A stretch of DNA of 64,000 nucleotides, from NCBI GenBank assembly GCA_902475025.1, contig CABRXX010000005.1, positions 1 to 64,000 on the forward strand, written 5' to 3'. Position numbers and translations under genes: made by a program. Position 1 is the stretch's first letter; the number at the start of each line of letters is the position of its first letter. Source of the stretch: Merdiplasma sp905207905 (GTDB lineage Bacteria; Bacillota; Clostridia; Lachnospirales; Lachnospiraceae). This document shows positions 43,152-52,362 of this stretch, piece by piece. A model generated the notes under the pieces. The model had not been told where the DNA came from. It worked only from the letters and a program-made list of their open reading frames with translations, and searched no databases.

Positions 43152-43207
43152 GGAAGAGGATATGTCCGGGCAGAAGGCCTGGGCGGGAGAGAGAAGGAGG
43201 TACAGTA

Positions 43208-44560
43208 ATGGCTTTGACGGAACAAGAGATGAATCAACTGGCCGACCTTGCAGACAAGAAACAGTTTAAGCGGTTAAAAGAAGAACTCTGTGATATGAAT
43301 GAGGTGGATATTGCAGAGGTTTTGAATATGCTGACTCCGGAGCAGGCTCTGGTGGCCTTCCGGCTGCTTCCCAAGGATCTGGCTACAGAGGCTTTTGCCT
43401 GTCTTGAGATCGAGGAACAGCAGCATATCATCAACAGTCTGGAGGATGCGGAGCTGCACCATATTATTGAGGATCTGGCGATTGATGATGCGGTGGATAT
43501 GGTGGAGGAGCTGCCTGCCTCGGTGGTGAAGCGTATTTTAAAGATTGCCACTCCCACCACTAGACAGCTGATCAACCAGTATCTGCAGTATCCGGACAAC
43601 AGTGCCGGAACGATTATGACAGCAGAGTATGTGGCCTTAAGACCTTCTATGACAGTGGAGGAGGCCTTTGCCTATATCCGGAAAAACGGAGTAGACAAGG
43701 AGACCATTTATAACTGTTATGTGATCAATCCCAAGCGGCAGCTTCTGGGTGTGGTGACTTTGAAGGATCTTCTGATGAATCCTTATGAGACAAAGGTGGA
43801 GGATATTATGGATGACAATATCCTTTCCGCTCTCACCACAGATGACCAGGAGGAAGTGGCAGCTACTTTCAATAAATACGGGCTGCTGGCTCTGCCGGTG
43901 GTGGATAAGGAAAACCGGCTGGTGGGTATTGTTACCATTGATGATGTGGTGGACGTTATGGAGCAGGAGGCTACGGAGGACTTCCAGAAAATGGCAGGTA
44001 TGGCTTCCAGTGAAAAATCCTACTTAAAAACCAGCGTCTTTGCTCTGGCCAAGAACCGGATCGTCTGGCTTTTAGTGCTGATGATCAGCAGTATGGTTAC
44101 TGGTCTGATCCTAAGCTACTACGAAGCAGCCTTTGCTACGGTGCCTTTATTGGTGAGCTTTATTCCCACCATCATGGGAACCGGCGGGAACTCCGGAAGC
44201 CAGGCCAGCACCCTGATTATCCGTGGTATGGCCACCGGAGAGATTGTTTTAAAGGATATCTTCCGGGTGATGTGGAAGGAAATCCGGGTGGGGGTGCTCT
44301 GCGGAGCTATCCTGGCCATTGTAAATTTTGTGAGGCTGATGATCATGTATCCTGAGAATCTGATGGTGAACATCACTGTAGTTTTGAGTATGCTGATTAC
44401 TGTGGTACTGGCAAAGACCCTGGGTGCGCTGCTGCCTATGGCTGCCAAGGCAATGCACCTGGATCCGGCTCTTATGGCATCTCCTATGTTGACTACCATT
44501 TTGGATGCCTGTTCCATGGTGATCTATTTTACCATTGCCTCCCAGCTCCTTCATGTGTAG
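43208..44560 (+). CDS. mgtE: Magnesium transporter MgtE
   Basis: MgtE (450 aa) is a homodimeric magnesium channel. In order: a helical MgtE N domain (about 1-130), two CBS domains (PDNSAGTIMTAEYVAL about 136; DDNILSALTTDDQEEVAATFNKYGLLALPVVD about 200-232), and a five-helix membrane domain from about 280 with PTIMGTGGNSGSQAST (about 318-333), the conserved pore segment. Length is normal. AAGGAGGTACAGTA precedes the ATG. The cytoplasmic domains should close the pore at high magnesium. Confidence 0.96.
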   Translation: MALTEQEMNQLADLADKKQFKRLKEELCDMNEVDIAEVLNMLTPEQALVAFRLLPKDLATEAFACLEIEEQQHIINSLEDAELHHIIEDLAIDDAVDMVEELPASVVKRILKIATPTTRQLINQYLQYPDNSAGTIMTAEYVALRPSMTVEEAFAYIRKNGVDKETIYNCYVINPKRQLLGVVTLKDLLMNPYETKVEDIMDDNILSALTTDDQEEVAATFNKYGLLALPVVDKENRLVGIVTIDDVVDVMEQEATEDFQKMAGMASSEKSYLKTSVFALAKNRIVWLLVLMISSMVTGLILSYYEAAFATVPLLVSFIPTIMGTGGNSGSQASTLIIRGMATGEIVLKDIFRVMWKEIRVGVLCGAILAIVNFVRLMIMYPENLMVNITVVLSMLITVVLAKTLGALLPMAAKAMHLDPALMASPMLTTILDACSMVIYFTIASQLLHV

Positions 44561-44643
44561 CATTCTGGATGCTGCAGGAGAGAGGAACGGCAGGATTTGA
44601 GGACAGAAAGTGATTGCAAAATACAGTTTAGGAGGAAACGGAA

Positions 44644-45666
44644 ATGGATTATCGGGAAGTAGTAGAAGCCGCCCGCCCGCGGCTGGGAAAATACTGTAAG
44701 GGCTGTTTTGTGTGCAATGGCAAAGCCTGCGGCAATACCATACCAGGGCCGGGAGCAAAGGGAAATGGAGATACTGCCATCCGCAATTATGAAAAGTGGC
44801 AGGAGATTCGGGTGAACCTGGACTGCCTGGTGGAAGGAGGTCCGGTGGACACCTCCCTAGAGTTTTTTGGGAAAACGTATCAGTATCCCTTTTTTGCAGG
44901 TCCGGTGGGGGCAGTACAGCTTCATTATGGAGATGCCTATACGGATATGACCTACAATGACGTGATGGTGACTGCCTGTGCGGCCAGCGGGATCATGGCA
45001 TTTACGGGGGACGGAGTCAATCCGGATCAGACCATTGCTGCGGCAAATGCCATTGAGAAAAGCGGCGGTATCGGGATCCCGGTGATCAAGCCCTGGAATA
45101 AAGAGGTCATTGCTGAGAAGATGGCGCTGGTGAAGAAGGCAGGAGCATCTGCAGTTGCTATGGATGTGGATGCGGCAGGACTGCCTTTTCTGAAAAATAT
45201 GACTCCTCCTGCAGGGGCTAAAAGTGTGGAGGAGATGAGGGAGATCATTCAGGATGCCGGACTTCCCTTTATCATAAAAGGAATCATGACAGTGGAGGGA
45301 GCACGGAAGGCTATGAAAGCAGGGGCAGCCGGCATTGTGGTGAGCAATCACGGCGGCCGGGTGCTGGACGGCTGTCCTGCCACCGCAGAGGTACTGCCTG
45401 CGATTGTCCAGGCAGTGCGGGCAGAGAGCGGGATGAAGATTCTGGTGGATGGAGGCATCCGCAGCGGGTTGGATGTGTTCCGGGCGCTGGCGCTGGGAGC
45501 AGATGCCTGCCTGATCTGTCGTCCCTTTGTCACAGCTATCTACGGAGGCGCAGAAGAAGGAATCCGCAGCTATGTGGAGAAGATTGGCAATGAATTAAAA
45601 GATGTGATGGAGATGTGCGGGGCCAGAAGCGTGCAGGATATTGGCCCTCGCATGATCTGGAGATAG
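44644..45666 (+). CDS. FMN-dependent alpha-hydroxy-acid oxidizing protein
   Basis: This 340-aa TIM-barrel flavoprotein belongs to the lactate/glycolate oxidase (FMN_dh) family. VSNHGGRVLDGCPAT (about residues 231-245) carries the catalytic His and substrate Arg; DGGIRSGLDVFRALALGAD binds FMN phosphate. The N-terminus holds a clustered Cys pattern, C18-x2-C21-x2-C24-x4-C29, absent from classical oxidases and suggestive of a metal or Fe-S site, as might suit an anaerobe. The electron acceptor is therefore uncertain. It follows mgtE by 83 bp with TAGGAGGAAACGG. Confidence 0.85.
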   Translation: MDYREVVEAARPRLGKYCKGCFVCNGKACGNTIPGPGAKGNGDTAIRNYEKWQEIRVNLDCLVEGGPVDTSLEFFGKTYQYPFFAGPVGAVQLHYGDAYTDMTYNDVMVTACAASGIMAFTGDGVNPDQTIAAANAIEKSGGIGIPVIKPWNKEVIAEKMALVKKAGASAVAMDVDAAGLPFLKNMTPPAGAKSVEEMREIIQDAGLPFIIKGIMTVEGARKAMKAGAAGIVVSNHGGRVLDGCPATAEVLPAIVQAVRAESGMKILVDGGIRSGLDVFRALALGADACLICRPFVTAIYGGAEEGIRSYVEKIGNELKDVMEMCGARSVQDIGPRMIWR

Positions 45667-45676
45667 GAGGATTTTT

Positions 45677-46225
45677 TTGCTGGAGGCAATACAACAGTTT
45701 GATGTGGAGATTCTTCTGTGGATACAGGAGAATCTCCGTGTGGATTTTTTAGATGGTTTTTGGAAAGGGATTACGTTTTTGGGGAACAGCGGCTGGTTCT
45801 GGATCGCACTGGGGATTGGTCTGATCTGCTTTCGCCGCACAAGAAAGGCTGGGATCACCGTACTTTTCGCATTGCTCATTGGATTTTTGATCACCAATGT
45901 GGTGCTGAAAAATGTAGTGGCACGGATCCGTCCTTATGATTATACGGATGCAATACAGGCCATTGTGCCAGCGGAACATGATTTTTCATTTCCATCGGGA
46001 CACACCTGCGCTTCTTTTGCGGCAGCTCTTGCCTGTTATCAGACACTGCCGAAAAAGTGGGGAGTGGCAGCGCTGGTTCTGGCAGGATTCATCGCGGTAT
46101 CCAGGTTGTACGTGGGAGTTCACTATCCTACAGATGTGCTGGGAGGGCTTTTTGTGGGGCTGTTCGCAGGAGCAGCGGCTTTCTTCCTGGTAAAGAAATT
46201 ACAGGAAAAACAAAAGCAGCCATAG
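45677..46225 (+). CDS. PAP2 family phosphatase
   Basis: This 182-aa membrane protein carries the full PAP2 signature: KNVVARIRPYD (KxxxxxxRP, about residues 79-88), FSFPSGHTC (PSGH, about 103) and SRLYVGVHYPTDVLGG (SRxxxxxHxxxD, about 140-155). It likely dephosphorylates lipid phosphates such as undecaprenyl diphosphate or phosphatidylglycerol phosphate at the outer face of the membrane. Start codon is TTG at 45677, six bases after AGGAGG. It precedes a diacylglycerol-kinase-like gene by 24 bp, so the two may cooperate in lipid turnover. Confidence 0.88.
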   Translation: MLEAIQQFDVEILLWIQENLRVDFLDGFWKGITFLGNSGWFWIALGIGLICFRRTRKAGITVLFALLIGFLITNVVLKNVVARIRPYDYTDAIQAIVPAEHDFSFPSGHTCASFAAALACYQTLPKKWGVAALVLAGFIAVSRLYVGVHYPTDVLGGLFVGLFAGAAAFFLVKKLQEKQKQP

Positions 46226-46249
46226 AAAGAAATAGAGGTGTTGTTTTGT

Positions 46250-47257
46250 ATGAAAAAACTGCTGTTTATTTACAATCCAAAAGCGGGAAAGGGAGAGATC
46301 CGGAGTCAGCTGTCCCACATTCTGGAAGAGTTGGCGAAACAGGATTATGAGATTGTGATTCATCCCACCAGGGAGGCACAGGATGCAGTGCGGGTGGTAA
46401 GAGATCAGGGGGAAGGATTTGATCTTTTAGTGTGCAGCGGCGGCGATGGAACCTTGGATGAGGTGGTTACAGGAATGCAGCTGGCAGGACTCAGGACGCC
46501 TCTTGGCTATATCCCGGCAGGGAGCACCAATGATTTTGCAGCCAGCCTGGGCATTCCAAGACAGATGCGCAGGGCAGCAAAGGTGATTACGGAAGGAATA
46601 CCTTACGAGTGTGATCTTGGAAAGCTGAATGACAACTATTTTGTGTATGTGGCAGCTTTTGGCGTATTTACAGATGTATCATACAAAACCAGCCAGGACT
46701 GGAAAAATATGCTGGGTCATTTGGCTTATATTCTGGAGGGGGTAAAAAGTCTTTCCAGCGTAAAGAGCTGGCGGATGCGTATGGAGAGTGCAGAATATTC
46801 CGGCAGCGGAGAGTTTTTCTATGGTATGATCACCAATTCCAACTCTGTGGGAGGCTTTAAGGGAATCACCGGAAAAAATGTGACCCTGAATGACGGTATG
46901 TTTGAGGTGACTCTCATACGGAAACCAGAGAACTTTATTGAGTGGCCTCTGATTATCAATGCCCTGGTAACCGGGGAAAAAAATCCTTATGTGATTTCTT
47001 TTAAAACTTCCCGTCTGGAGGTGTTTGGCCAGGACGAGGTACCCTGGACCAGGGACGGTGAGTACGGAGGCAGCCACTGCCACACTGTGATTGAGAATCT
47101 GCCCAAAGCATTTTCCATTCTGATACCGGAGCATCCCGAGGCGCTTCAGGAGGACAGTGGCAAACAGGAGATGGTCAGCGGCTGGGAGGAAGAGTCTTTC
47201 AGGGAACTGGGACAGCCGGAGCTGGCGGTGTCCAGAGAAAAAATGGTTACAAAATAG
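46250..47257 (+). CDS. YegS/DgkB-type lipid kinase
   Basis: This 335-aa cytoplasmic protein matches the DAGK_cat family: FIYNPKAGKGE at the N-terminus, CSGGDGTLDEVV (about residues 63-74, the nucleotide site) and IPAGSTNDFA (about 89). It probably phosphorylates diacylglycerol or a related lipid at the membrane. ATG at 46250 was chosen over an in-frame GTG at 46238 because GAGGTG lies 9 bases before it. The C-terminal ~40 residues are polar and not family-typical. Confidence 0.88.
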   Translation: MKKLLFIYNPKAGKGEIRSQLSHILEELAKQDYEIVIHPTREAQDAVRVVRDQGEGFDLLVCSGGDGTLDEVVTGMQLAGLRTPLGYIPAGSTNDFAASLGIPRQMRRAAKVITEGIPYECDLGKLNDNYFVYVAAFGVFTDVSYKTSQDWKNMLGHLAYILEGVKSLSSVKSWRMRMESAEYSGSGEFFYGMITNSNSVGGFKGITGKNVTLNDGMFEVTLIRKPENFIEWPLIINALVTGEKNPYVISFKTSRLEVFGQDEVPWTRDGEYGGSHCHTVIENLPKAFSILIPEHPEALQEDSGKQEMVSGWEEESFRELGQPELAVSREKMVTK

Positions 47258-47259
47258 AT

Positions 47260-48591
47260 TTAGTACCCATATTTTTTCCTGTATTTGAGGAACATGGCGG
47301 CAGATAGGCCGATGGAGGCCAGCTCTGCTGCAGGTGTGGCCAGCCACACGCCGGTTACGCCAAATAAGGCGGGCAGGAGCAGCATGGCGGTCACCATGAA
47401 TACAAAGGAGCGGGAAAACGCCAGTACAGCGGAGATCAGTCCGTTGGATAAGGCGGTAAACATACCGCTGGCAAATACGTTAAAGCCGATAAAGAGCAGA
47501 GCAAAGGAGCAAATTCGGTTTCCAATGACTGCCAGATTGTATACCGGGTTGTCCGGGCGGGCAAATACGGATACCAAAGGCTCTGTCACAGCAAGGGAAA
47601 TGACCAGTGTCAGGACAGCAATCGTTCCGATGATTTTAAGACTCATGCGTACTAATTTTTTCAATTTTTCACGGTTCTGTTCTCCGTAATAAAAGCTGAT
47701 CATAGGTGCTACACCGTAGGAATATCCGGTGTAGAGGGAGGTGGCGAACATCAGCACATACATGATAATAGTGATGGCTGCCACACCGTTTTCTCCCACG
47801 TATTTTAACATGGTCCAGTTGAACATCATGGTGACAATACCGGTTACCAGTGCAGTGGCCATCTCGGAGCTTCCGTTGGCAGCAGCGTGGATCAGCGTTC
47901 GAATTCTGCATACCGGTTTTACAAAATGAAGCAGGCTGTTTTTGTTAAAAAAGATTACCATGCCCACGAGAGCTGTCACAGAATATCCCAGGCCAGTGGC
48001 GATGGCTGCGCCTGCGATCCCCATGGAGCATACGTCGATCAGTACATAGTCCAGTACCATGTTCATTACGCCGCCGGCAAGGGAGCAGATCATGGAGAGG
48101 GTGGATTTACCGGCTGCGATCATATACAGCGTAAAGTTGTTCATCAGAAGGATGGGGATGGTAAAGAGCAGATAGCGGCTTAAGTAGGCATGACAATAAC
48201 CAGATACCGCGGAGGACAGATTCATACGGTTAAAAATGTCATCCATTACCCAGTAGCCAAGACCGGACATAAGCAGCCCGGCCAGAATATTTACACCGAT
48301 CAGAAAGGTAAAATCCTCATTGGCTTCCTGGATCTTCTGTTCTCCCATTTTGCGCATAATGACTGCGCTTCCGCCTGTGGCCAGCATGGTGGAGATAGCG
48401 GTGACTAAGGAAATGATTGGCGCAGTGAGATTGACGGCGGATAAGGCGTCCGTTCCGATCAGATTGGATACGAACAGACCATCCACCATAGTATAAAAAG
48501 ACATGAATACAGTCATGACAATCGTAGGGATGGAAAACTTCAGCACATTTCCCAAGGAAACCGGCTTGCTGTATGCAGTTTCATTTGACAT
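47260..48591 (-). CDS. MATE family efflux transporter
   Basis: This 443-aa membrane protein with about twelve helices matches MATE multidrug/sodium exchangers: N-terminal half with PTIVMTVFMSFYTMVDGLFVSNLIG (about residues 19-43), and the DALSAVNLTAPI segment; the second half repeats the fold. It exports cationic or drug-like compounds. ATG at 48591 follows AAGGAGG. It is divergent from a MerR gene and transcribed from a promoter with a 19-base spacer that contains a dyad, so it is probably activated by that regulator. Its stop lies 2 bp from the convergent lipid kinase gene. Confidence 0.9.
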   Translation of the reverse strand: MSNETAYSKPVSLGNVLKFSIPTIVMTVFMSFYTMVDGLFVSNLIGTDALSAVNLTAPIISLVTAISTMLATGGSAVIMRKMGEQKIQEANEDFTFLIGVNILAGLLMSGLGYWVMDDIFNRMNLSSAVSGYCHAYLSRYLLFTIPILLMNNFTLYMIAAGKSTLSMICSLAGGVMNMVLDYVLIDVCSMGIAGAAIATGLGYSVTALVGMVIFFNKNSLLHFVKPVCRIRTLIHAAANGSSEMATALVTGIVTMMFNWTMLKYVGENGVAAITIIMYVLMFATSLYTGYSYGVAPMISFYYGEQNREKLKKLVRMSLKIIGTIAVLTLVISLAVTEPLVSVFARPDNPVYNLAVIGNRICSFALLFIGFNVFASGMFTALSNGLISAVLAFSRSFVFMVTAMLLLPALFGVTGVWLATPAAELASIGLSAAMFLKYRKKYGY

Positions 48592-48629
48592 AAATAAAAT
48601 CCTCCTTGTTTTTCTTTTGTACATCGCCT

Positions 48630-48660
48630 ATGATAAACCGTACAGTAACAGTACAGTCAA
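48630..48660 (-). promoter_or_regulatory. MerR-type promoter of the MATE gene
   Basis: Reading the minus strand, TTGACT (48660-48655) and TATCAT (48635-48630) are separated by 19 bases instead of 17, and the spacer is covered by an imperfect 21-bp dyad (AC.GTAC.GT.AC.GTAC.GT). This is the hallmark of promoters activated by MerR proteins, which twist the DNA to realign the boxes. Confidence 0.8.
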
Positions 48661-48674
48661 GGGGGATTTATAAA

Positions 48675-49508
48675 ATGTTGAAAGAAATGAATCGGTTATT
48701 TACCATTGGCCAGTTTGCAGCGCTCCATGAGATCAACAAAAAGACCTTAATGTGGTATGACGAAATCGGTTTACTGAAGCCGGCTTGTATCAAAGAAAAC
48801 GGTTATCGCTATTACAACTATCAGCAAAGTTCAACTTTGGAAACGATTTTAATGCTGCGGGAGCTGAACGTATCCCTGGAGGAGATCAAACAGTTTATGG
48901 AAAACCGTACCATAGACCGCTTTGACGGGCTTTTGAGGGAAAAGATCAAAGAACTGGATCAGACTATTTCCCATTTAAAATCCGTTCAGAAAATATTAAC
49001 CAATCACCAGCAGGATATGGAAACACTGCGCTCTCTGGACGTATCCTCCATGTGTCTCATTGAAAAACCGGAACATTATCTGGTGGCTGTGCAGATGAGT
49101 GGGCAGGAAACTTTTGAGCAGGAAATTGAACAGGTGATTGCAGAGACAAAGAAATACCGGCTTCGCCGTCTTCATGATGCTTCCTATGGCTCTATGCTTC
49201 CGGTAGAGCATTTGCTGCAGGGAAGATTTCAGGAATACACAGCGTTATACATCGAAATGCCGGATCCGGTTTCTGCAAAAGGTCTTCATCTGCAGCCAGC
49301 TGGTACCTACTTAAGAGCCTTTTGCAAGGGAAGCTGGGATCGAATTCCGGATAGATACAAAGAAATCCTTGCTTATGCGAAAAAGCAAGGATTGTCTTTG
49401 CAGGGTTATGCCTATGAAACGGGGATCAATGAGCTGATCATTGAAAATATGGAAGACTATATTACTCGAATCGAGATACCGGTAAAGCCTGCGGAAGGTT
49501 TATTTTAG
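48675..49508 (+). CDS. MerR family regulator with GyrI-like effector domain
   Basis: This 277-aa regulator has a MerR winged helix (LFTIGQFAALHEINKKTLMWYDEIGLLKP, about residues 7-35; YRYYNYQQ), a coiled-coil dimer helix (about 80-115), and a C-terminal GyrI-like ligand domain, the BmrR layout used to sense drugs. It is divergent from the MATE pump and presumably activates it, as BmrR does for Bmr. ATG at 48675 follows AAGGGGGA. Its 3' end overlaps the convergent aldehyde dehydrogenase gene by 9 bp. Confidence 0.9.
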   Translation: MLKEMNRLFTIGQFAALHEINKKTLMWYDEIGLLKPACIKENGYRYYNYQQSSTLETILMLRELNVSLEEIKQFMENRTIDRFDGLLREKIKELDQTISHLKSVQKILTNHQQDMETLRSLDVSSMCLIEKPEHYLVAVQMSGQETFEQEIEQVIAETKKYRLRRLHDASYGSMLPVEHLLQGRFQEYTALYIEMPDPVSAKGLHLQPAGTYLRAFCKGSWDRIPDRYKEILAYAKKQGLSLQGYAYETGINELIIENMEDYITRIEIPVKPAEGLF

Positions 49509-50879
49509 GAACATGCGAACCAGCGTTTCCTTCAGCTTTCCGTAAGGCTGATAACGCATGGGCAGATCCAGGAAGGTTTTTTTGTCTACTATGCTTTTAT
49601 AGTGGGTGAAGGTATCAAAGCCGGCTTTGCCGTGGTAGGCTCCCATGCCGCTTTCGCCAAAGCCGCCGAATCCCATTTGGCTGGTAGCCAGATGGATGAT
49701 GGTGTCATTGATACAGCCTCCCCCAAAGCGGCAGCGGCTGGTGAGAAAGTCTGCATTTTTCCTGCTGGAGGTAAACAGATACAGGGCCAGAGGGTGGGGA
49801 AGGCTTTCCACTTTTTCCGCTGCTTCAGAAAGATCCCGGAAGGTAAGGATGGGAAGCAGGGGGCCGAAGATCTCCTGCTGCATGGCAGGACTTTCGAAGG
49901 TCTGATGTTCCAGAAGTGTGGGCTCCATCTTCAGTGCTTTTTCGTCAAAACTGCCTCCGTAGGTGACAGCCTCAGGATCCAGAAGCGTTTTCAAACGGTG
50001 GAAATGTTTCTCGTTAATGATTTTTCCGTAGCGTATGTTTTCTAAAGGAGAAGAGCCGAACTGGCGGCGAATCTCTTTTTTTAATTCTGCTGTCAATGCG
50101 TCTTTGATCTTGCGGTCACAGTAAATATAGTCCGGAGCCACGCAGGTCTGTCCGCAGTTTAAAAATTTTCCGAATACGATACGCCTGGCAGCCAGTTTCA
50201 GATTGGCGGTTTCATCCACAATGCAGGGGCTTTTGCCTCCCAGTTCCAGAGTGACAGGAGTAAGGTGCTCTGCCGCATGACGAAGCACCTCCTTTCCCAC
50301 CGCCTGGCTTCCGGTAAAGAAAATATAGTCAAATTTCTGGTTTAAAAGAAACTGATTTTCCTGGCGGCCTCCGGAAATTACGGCAACGTAGTTTTTCGGG
50401 AAGCAGTTTGCCAGGACTTTTTCAATGACAGCGCTGGTAGCGGGAGAGTAGGCGCTGGGTTTTACCAGGGCAGTATTTCCTGCGGCAATGGCATCGATGA
50501 GAGGCTCTAAAGTGAGCATAAAGGGATAGTTCCAGGGACTCATGATCAGCACGGTACCGTAGGGCGAGGGCTTTTGATAGCTTCTGGATACATACTGAGC
50601 CAGGGGAGTGGTTACCCGGCGCTCTTTTGCATAGGAAGGCAGATGACGGATCATGAAAGTGAGTTCAGAGAGCACCATGCCGGTCTCGCACATATAGCTT
50701 TCCATGCTGCTTTTTCCCAGATCTTTGTGAAGGGCATTTTGGATTTCCTTTTCCCGGCAAAGAATGCAGGCCTTCAGCTTTTTGAGAACCTCCAGTCTTG
50801 TTTTTACCGGAAGGGTGGCGCCAGAGGCAAAGTAGTTTCGCTGTTTTTTTATAATAGAAGTAATTTCCAGTTCGTTCAT
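49500..50879 (-). CDS. Aldehyde dehydrogenase (class 3 type)
   Basis: This 459-aa enzyme oxidises aldehydes to acids with NAD(P). It has SPWNYPFML (about residue 107), the FTGSQAVGKEV coenzyme loop, catalytic Glu in LELGGKSP (about 208) and catalytic Cys in NCGQTCVAPDY (about 245). Length and the C-terminal hydrophobic tail fit the class 3/fatty-aldehyde group, often membrane-associated. Its ATG overlaps the alcohol dehydrogenase stop by 4 bases (ATGA), so the two are translated together. The pair could turn an alcohol into an acid. Confidence 0.92.
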   Translation of the reverse strand: MNELEITSIIKKQRNYFASGATLPVKTRLEVLKKLKACILCREKEIQNALHKDLGKSSMESYMCETGMVLSELTFMIRHLPSYAKERRVTTPLAQYVSRSYQKPSPYGTVLIMSPWNYPFMLTLEPLIDAIAAGNTALVKPSAYSPATSAVIEKVLANCFPKNYVAVISGGRQENQFLLNQKFDYIFFTGSQAVGKEVLRHAAEHLTPVTLELGGKSPCIVDETANLKLAARRIVFGKFLNCGQTCVAPDYIYCDRKIKDALTAELKKEIRRQFGSSPLENIRYGKIINEKHFHRLKTLLDPEAVTYGGSFDEKALKMEPTLLEHQTFESPAMQQEIFGPLLPILTFRDLSEAAEKVESLPHPLALYLFTSSRKNADFLTSRCRFGGGCINDTIIHLATSQMGFGGFGESGMGAYHGKAGFDTFTHYKSIVDKKTFLDLPMRYQPYGKLKETLVRMFLK

Positions 50880-52123
50880 GGAAGGGACTCCTTTCCTGGT
50901 ATAATATTTTTATGGGGCGGCTCCTGCTGTACAAAGGGCCGGTAAAACTGCTCCAGCTGTTTCCGGCTGAAAAGTTTCGGCACAGGATAGAGGGGATTGG
51001 CTTCTTTTGCGGCAAAATAGGCCAGCCTGGGGATATCTTTTTCTTTTACCTGAATGGAAGAATCCAGTAACTGGAAGGATGCTTTTAGCTCTTTCACAGC
51101 CTGGATAAACAGTGCGGCTCCTTCCCTGTGAGAGCGGGAGCCATCGCAGAGTCCTGCGGCAACGGCCAGACGGTGCAGTTTTTTGTGGGCAGAAGAACCG
51201 TAGGCTTCCAGTACATAGGGAAGCAGGAGCGCATTGGCCAGCCCGTGGGGGGTTCCGTAGCGTCCGCCCAGAGAATGGGCCACTGCATGTACATAGCCGA
51301 CATAGGATACGGTAAAAGCGCTGCCGGCCAGGTAGGCAGCCTTCAGCATTTTCTTCCTTGCATCCAGGTCACTGCCGTCTTTGTAAGCCTTGGGCAGGTT
51401 TTCAAAGATCAGAGCAACTGCCTCCAGGGCATCCTTTCTGGTCTGTCTGATGGTGGAACGGCCGATATAGGCTTCCACAGCATGGGTCAGAGCATCCATA
51501 CCTGTAGAGGCAGTGAGAGAGGCAGGAAGAGAGCAGGTGATTTTAGGATCTAACAGGGCGTAGGCCGGGATCAGACAAAAATCATTGATCGGGTACTTAT
51601 GGTGGGTCCTGCCGTCTGTGATTACAGCTGCCAGGGTAGTTTCACTCCCTGTACCGGCGGTAGTGGGGATGGCGATGAGAGGAGGCAGCTTTTTATGGAT
51701 CTTTAGCAGTCCTTTCATTTTTTCCAGCGACTGGCCAGGTTTTGCGATTCTGGCTCCGCAGGCTTTGGCGCAGTCAATGGAAGAGCCGCCGCCAAGGGCG
51801 ATGATTCCCTGGCAGTTATGAGCCAGATACAGTTCCCTGGCCTCCTCCACATTTACCACAGTGGGATTGGGGGTGGTGCGGTCGTAGATCCAATAGTTGA
51901 TTTCCTCCCAGTCTAAAAGTTCACAAAGAGGGGTCAGAAGTCCGGCTTTACGGATCCCCTTGTCTGTGACGATGAGCAGGGAGGAGATTTTTTTTTCTTT
52001 CAGCAGTTTGGGCAGGCTGAAAAAGCCTTGGATGATTTCCGGCTTCCGGTAGGGAAGAAGAGGAATGACAGCACGAAAACCGGTCTGGAACAGACGGCAG
52101 AAAATACGTTTTCCTATGAACAT
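50876..52123 (-). CDS. Iron-containing alcohol dehydrogenase
   Basis: This 415-aa protein matches group III metal-dependent alcohol dehydrogenases. GGGSSIDCAKA (about residues 106-116) binds NAD(P); AGTGSETT follows; metal ligands are the Asp and His in GMDALTHAVEAY (about 205) and the His residues of HAVAHSLGGRYGTPHG (about 275-290). The start at 52123 was chosen for the GAGGTAC site 11 bases upstream. It is first in a two-gene minus-strand operon with the aldehyde dehydrogenase. Confidence 0.92.
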   Translation of the reverse strand: MFIGKRIFCRLFQTGFRAVIPLLPYRKPEIIQGFFSLPKLLKEKKISSLLIVTDKGIRKAGLLTPLCELLDWEEINYWIYDRTTPNPTVVNVEEARELYLAHNCQGIIALGGGSSIDCAKACGARIAKPGQSLEKMKGLLKIHKKLPPLIAIPTTAGTGSETTLAAVITDGRTHHKYPINDFCLIPAYALLDPKITCSLPASLTASTGMDALTHAVEAYIGRSTIRQTRKDALEAVALIFENLPKAYKDGSDLDARKKMLKAAYLAGSAFTVSYVGYVHAVAHSLGGRYGTPHGLANALLLPYVLEAYGSSAHKKLHRLAVAAGLCDGSRSHREGAALFIQAVKELKASFQLLDSSIQVKEKDIPRLAYFAAKEANPLYPVPKLFSRKQLEQFYRPFVQQEPPHKNIIPGKESLP

Positions 52124-52203
52124 AATCAGTACCTCACAGTCTCTGGTATTGGTGTACAAAGGACAATAGGTGCCGTCCCTTGCATATGGATTTCTTTTGC
52201 AAT

Positions 52204-52222
52204 TAGTTCAATATTAGAACTA
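52204..52222. promoter_or_regulatory. Small dyad upstream of the alcohol dehydrogenase operon
   Basis: TAGTTC and GAACTA flank a 7-base centre (52204-52222) about 80 bp upstream of the adh start, next to AT-rich promoter-like DNA. It is a candidate operator; no regulator is assigned. Confidence 0.3.
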
Positions 52223-52362
52223 TAAAACAAAGACAACGATAGCACTTTTCCGGGAGGATGTCAATCATTTTTGTGTATTTCTGTTTTGGCGTTCTGTTTA
52301 TGAACTGCTGTTCGGAGGGATCTTGCAAAGCGCTTCGACACTGTCTGCAGATTCGACGATAT

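Noticed and set aside
43036..43207. M-box magnesium riboswitch before mgtE
   Set aside because: The predicted promoter lies only 56 bp before the start codon, too close for an M-box, and no matching sequence is seen.
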